A stretch of DNA of 5,414 nt. It comes from Bacillota bacterium. GTDB lineage: Bacteria > Bacillota > Clostridia > Lachnospirales > Lachnospiraceae. The position numbers and the translations under genes are program-made. Positions 5,269 to 5,414 of the stretch are shown piece by piece. The notes beneath the pieces were generated by a model, which did no database searches, was not told the DNA's origin, and worked only from the letters and a program-made list of their open reading frames with translations. How positions within the stretch are numbered: the stretch's first letter is position 1; each line of letters begins with the position of its first letter. Where the stretch lies: the NCBI GenBank assembly GCA_017861355.1, contig JAGFXQ010000275.1, positions 1-5,414 on the forward strand, given 5' to 3'.

Positions 5269-5325
5269 GATTATGCAGTGATTCTTGATATTTCATGGAT
5301 ATTTGAACATAGTACGGAGGTACTT

Positions 5326-5414
5326 ATGGCAATCAATAAAGCGATGAGAATGGCACTTCGGGCATTGTCCTATTCGGACTTAGACCTGAAGAAAACATAT
5401 AAGCTACAGAGGCA
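5326..5414 (+). CDS. N-terminus of an unidentified protein (3' end outside window), perhaps an alpha/beta hydrolase
   Basis: Only 29 codons are present before the window ends: MAINKAMRMALRALSYSDLD followed by LKKTYKLQR. The start is well supported by GGAGG (5316-5320) 5 nt before the ATG and by the promoter at 5240-5268. The segment is a basic, amphipathic stretch with no signal peptide. It reminds me of the leading segment of some clostridial alpha/beta hydrolases, but no catalytic motif lies in view and this is a recollection, not evidence. It is divergent from the reductase gene, and the two share the 443-bp intergenic region with the repeats and palindromes. Confidence 0.75.
   Translation, partial: MAINKAMRMALRALSYSDLDLKKTYKLQR

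Noticed and set aside
4849..5296. Two overlapping minus-strand reading frames of 69 and 85 codons sharing a segment like SEHRxSLLxPxxTELTIMN
   Set aside because: The shared peptide is simply the translation of the two 83-bp DNA repeats; the differences between copies preserve hairpins rather than codons, and neither start has a ribosome site.

Overview
The window looks like chromosomal DNA of a low-GC, anaerobic Gram-positive bacterium, most likely a Lachnospiraceae-type Clostridia. The evidence is the AT-rich composition, the strong AGGAGG-type ribosome sites, an ABC-F protein close to the YbiT-like type I know from that family, and an aldo-keto reductase fused to two 4Fe-4S motifs, an arrangement common in anaerobes. 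This is judged from protein character only; no database search was possible.

Layout, left to right. (1) 2-277, plus strand: the last 91 codons of an ABC exporter ATPase. (2) 278-482: no gene; it holds two near-identical AGAACT-N-AGTTCT palindromes that look like twin repressor operators. (3) 483-1388, minus strand: a 301-residue protein with a possible cysteine-protease (C39/papain-like) Cys...His arrangement, GTG start, perhaps preceded by a 22-codon ORF at 1406-1474. (4) 1495-1591: a long-loop hairpin ending in a T run, probably the terminator of the next gene. (5) 1693-3333, minus: an ABC-F ATPase whose second nucleotide site has lost key residues. (6) 3334-3778, 445 bp without a large gene: a promoter candidate, a 9-codon ORF with an excellent ribosome site, a 12-bp hairpin, and a strong bidirectional terminator. 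(7) 3779-4882, minus: an aldo-keto reductase/ferredoxin fusion. (8) 4883-5325, 443 bp without a gene: the reductase promoter, two 83-bp direct repeats that each fold into two hairpins and show a compensatory base change, two perfect palindromes, and a good plus-strand promoter. (9) 5326-5414, plus: the first 29 codons of a gene cut by the window edge.

The three complete large genes all lie on the minus strand, but each is separated from the next by about 300-445 bp containing terminators or promoters, so they are probably independent units and not one operon. The exceptions are the 22-codon ORF and the protease-like gene, which are 17 bp apart. I see no shared pathway. The most notable signals lie in the non-coding DNA (twin operators, structured repeats, small ORFs) and in missing active-site residues in two enzymes.
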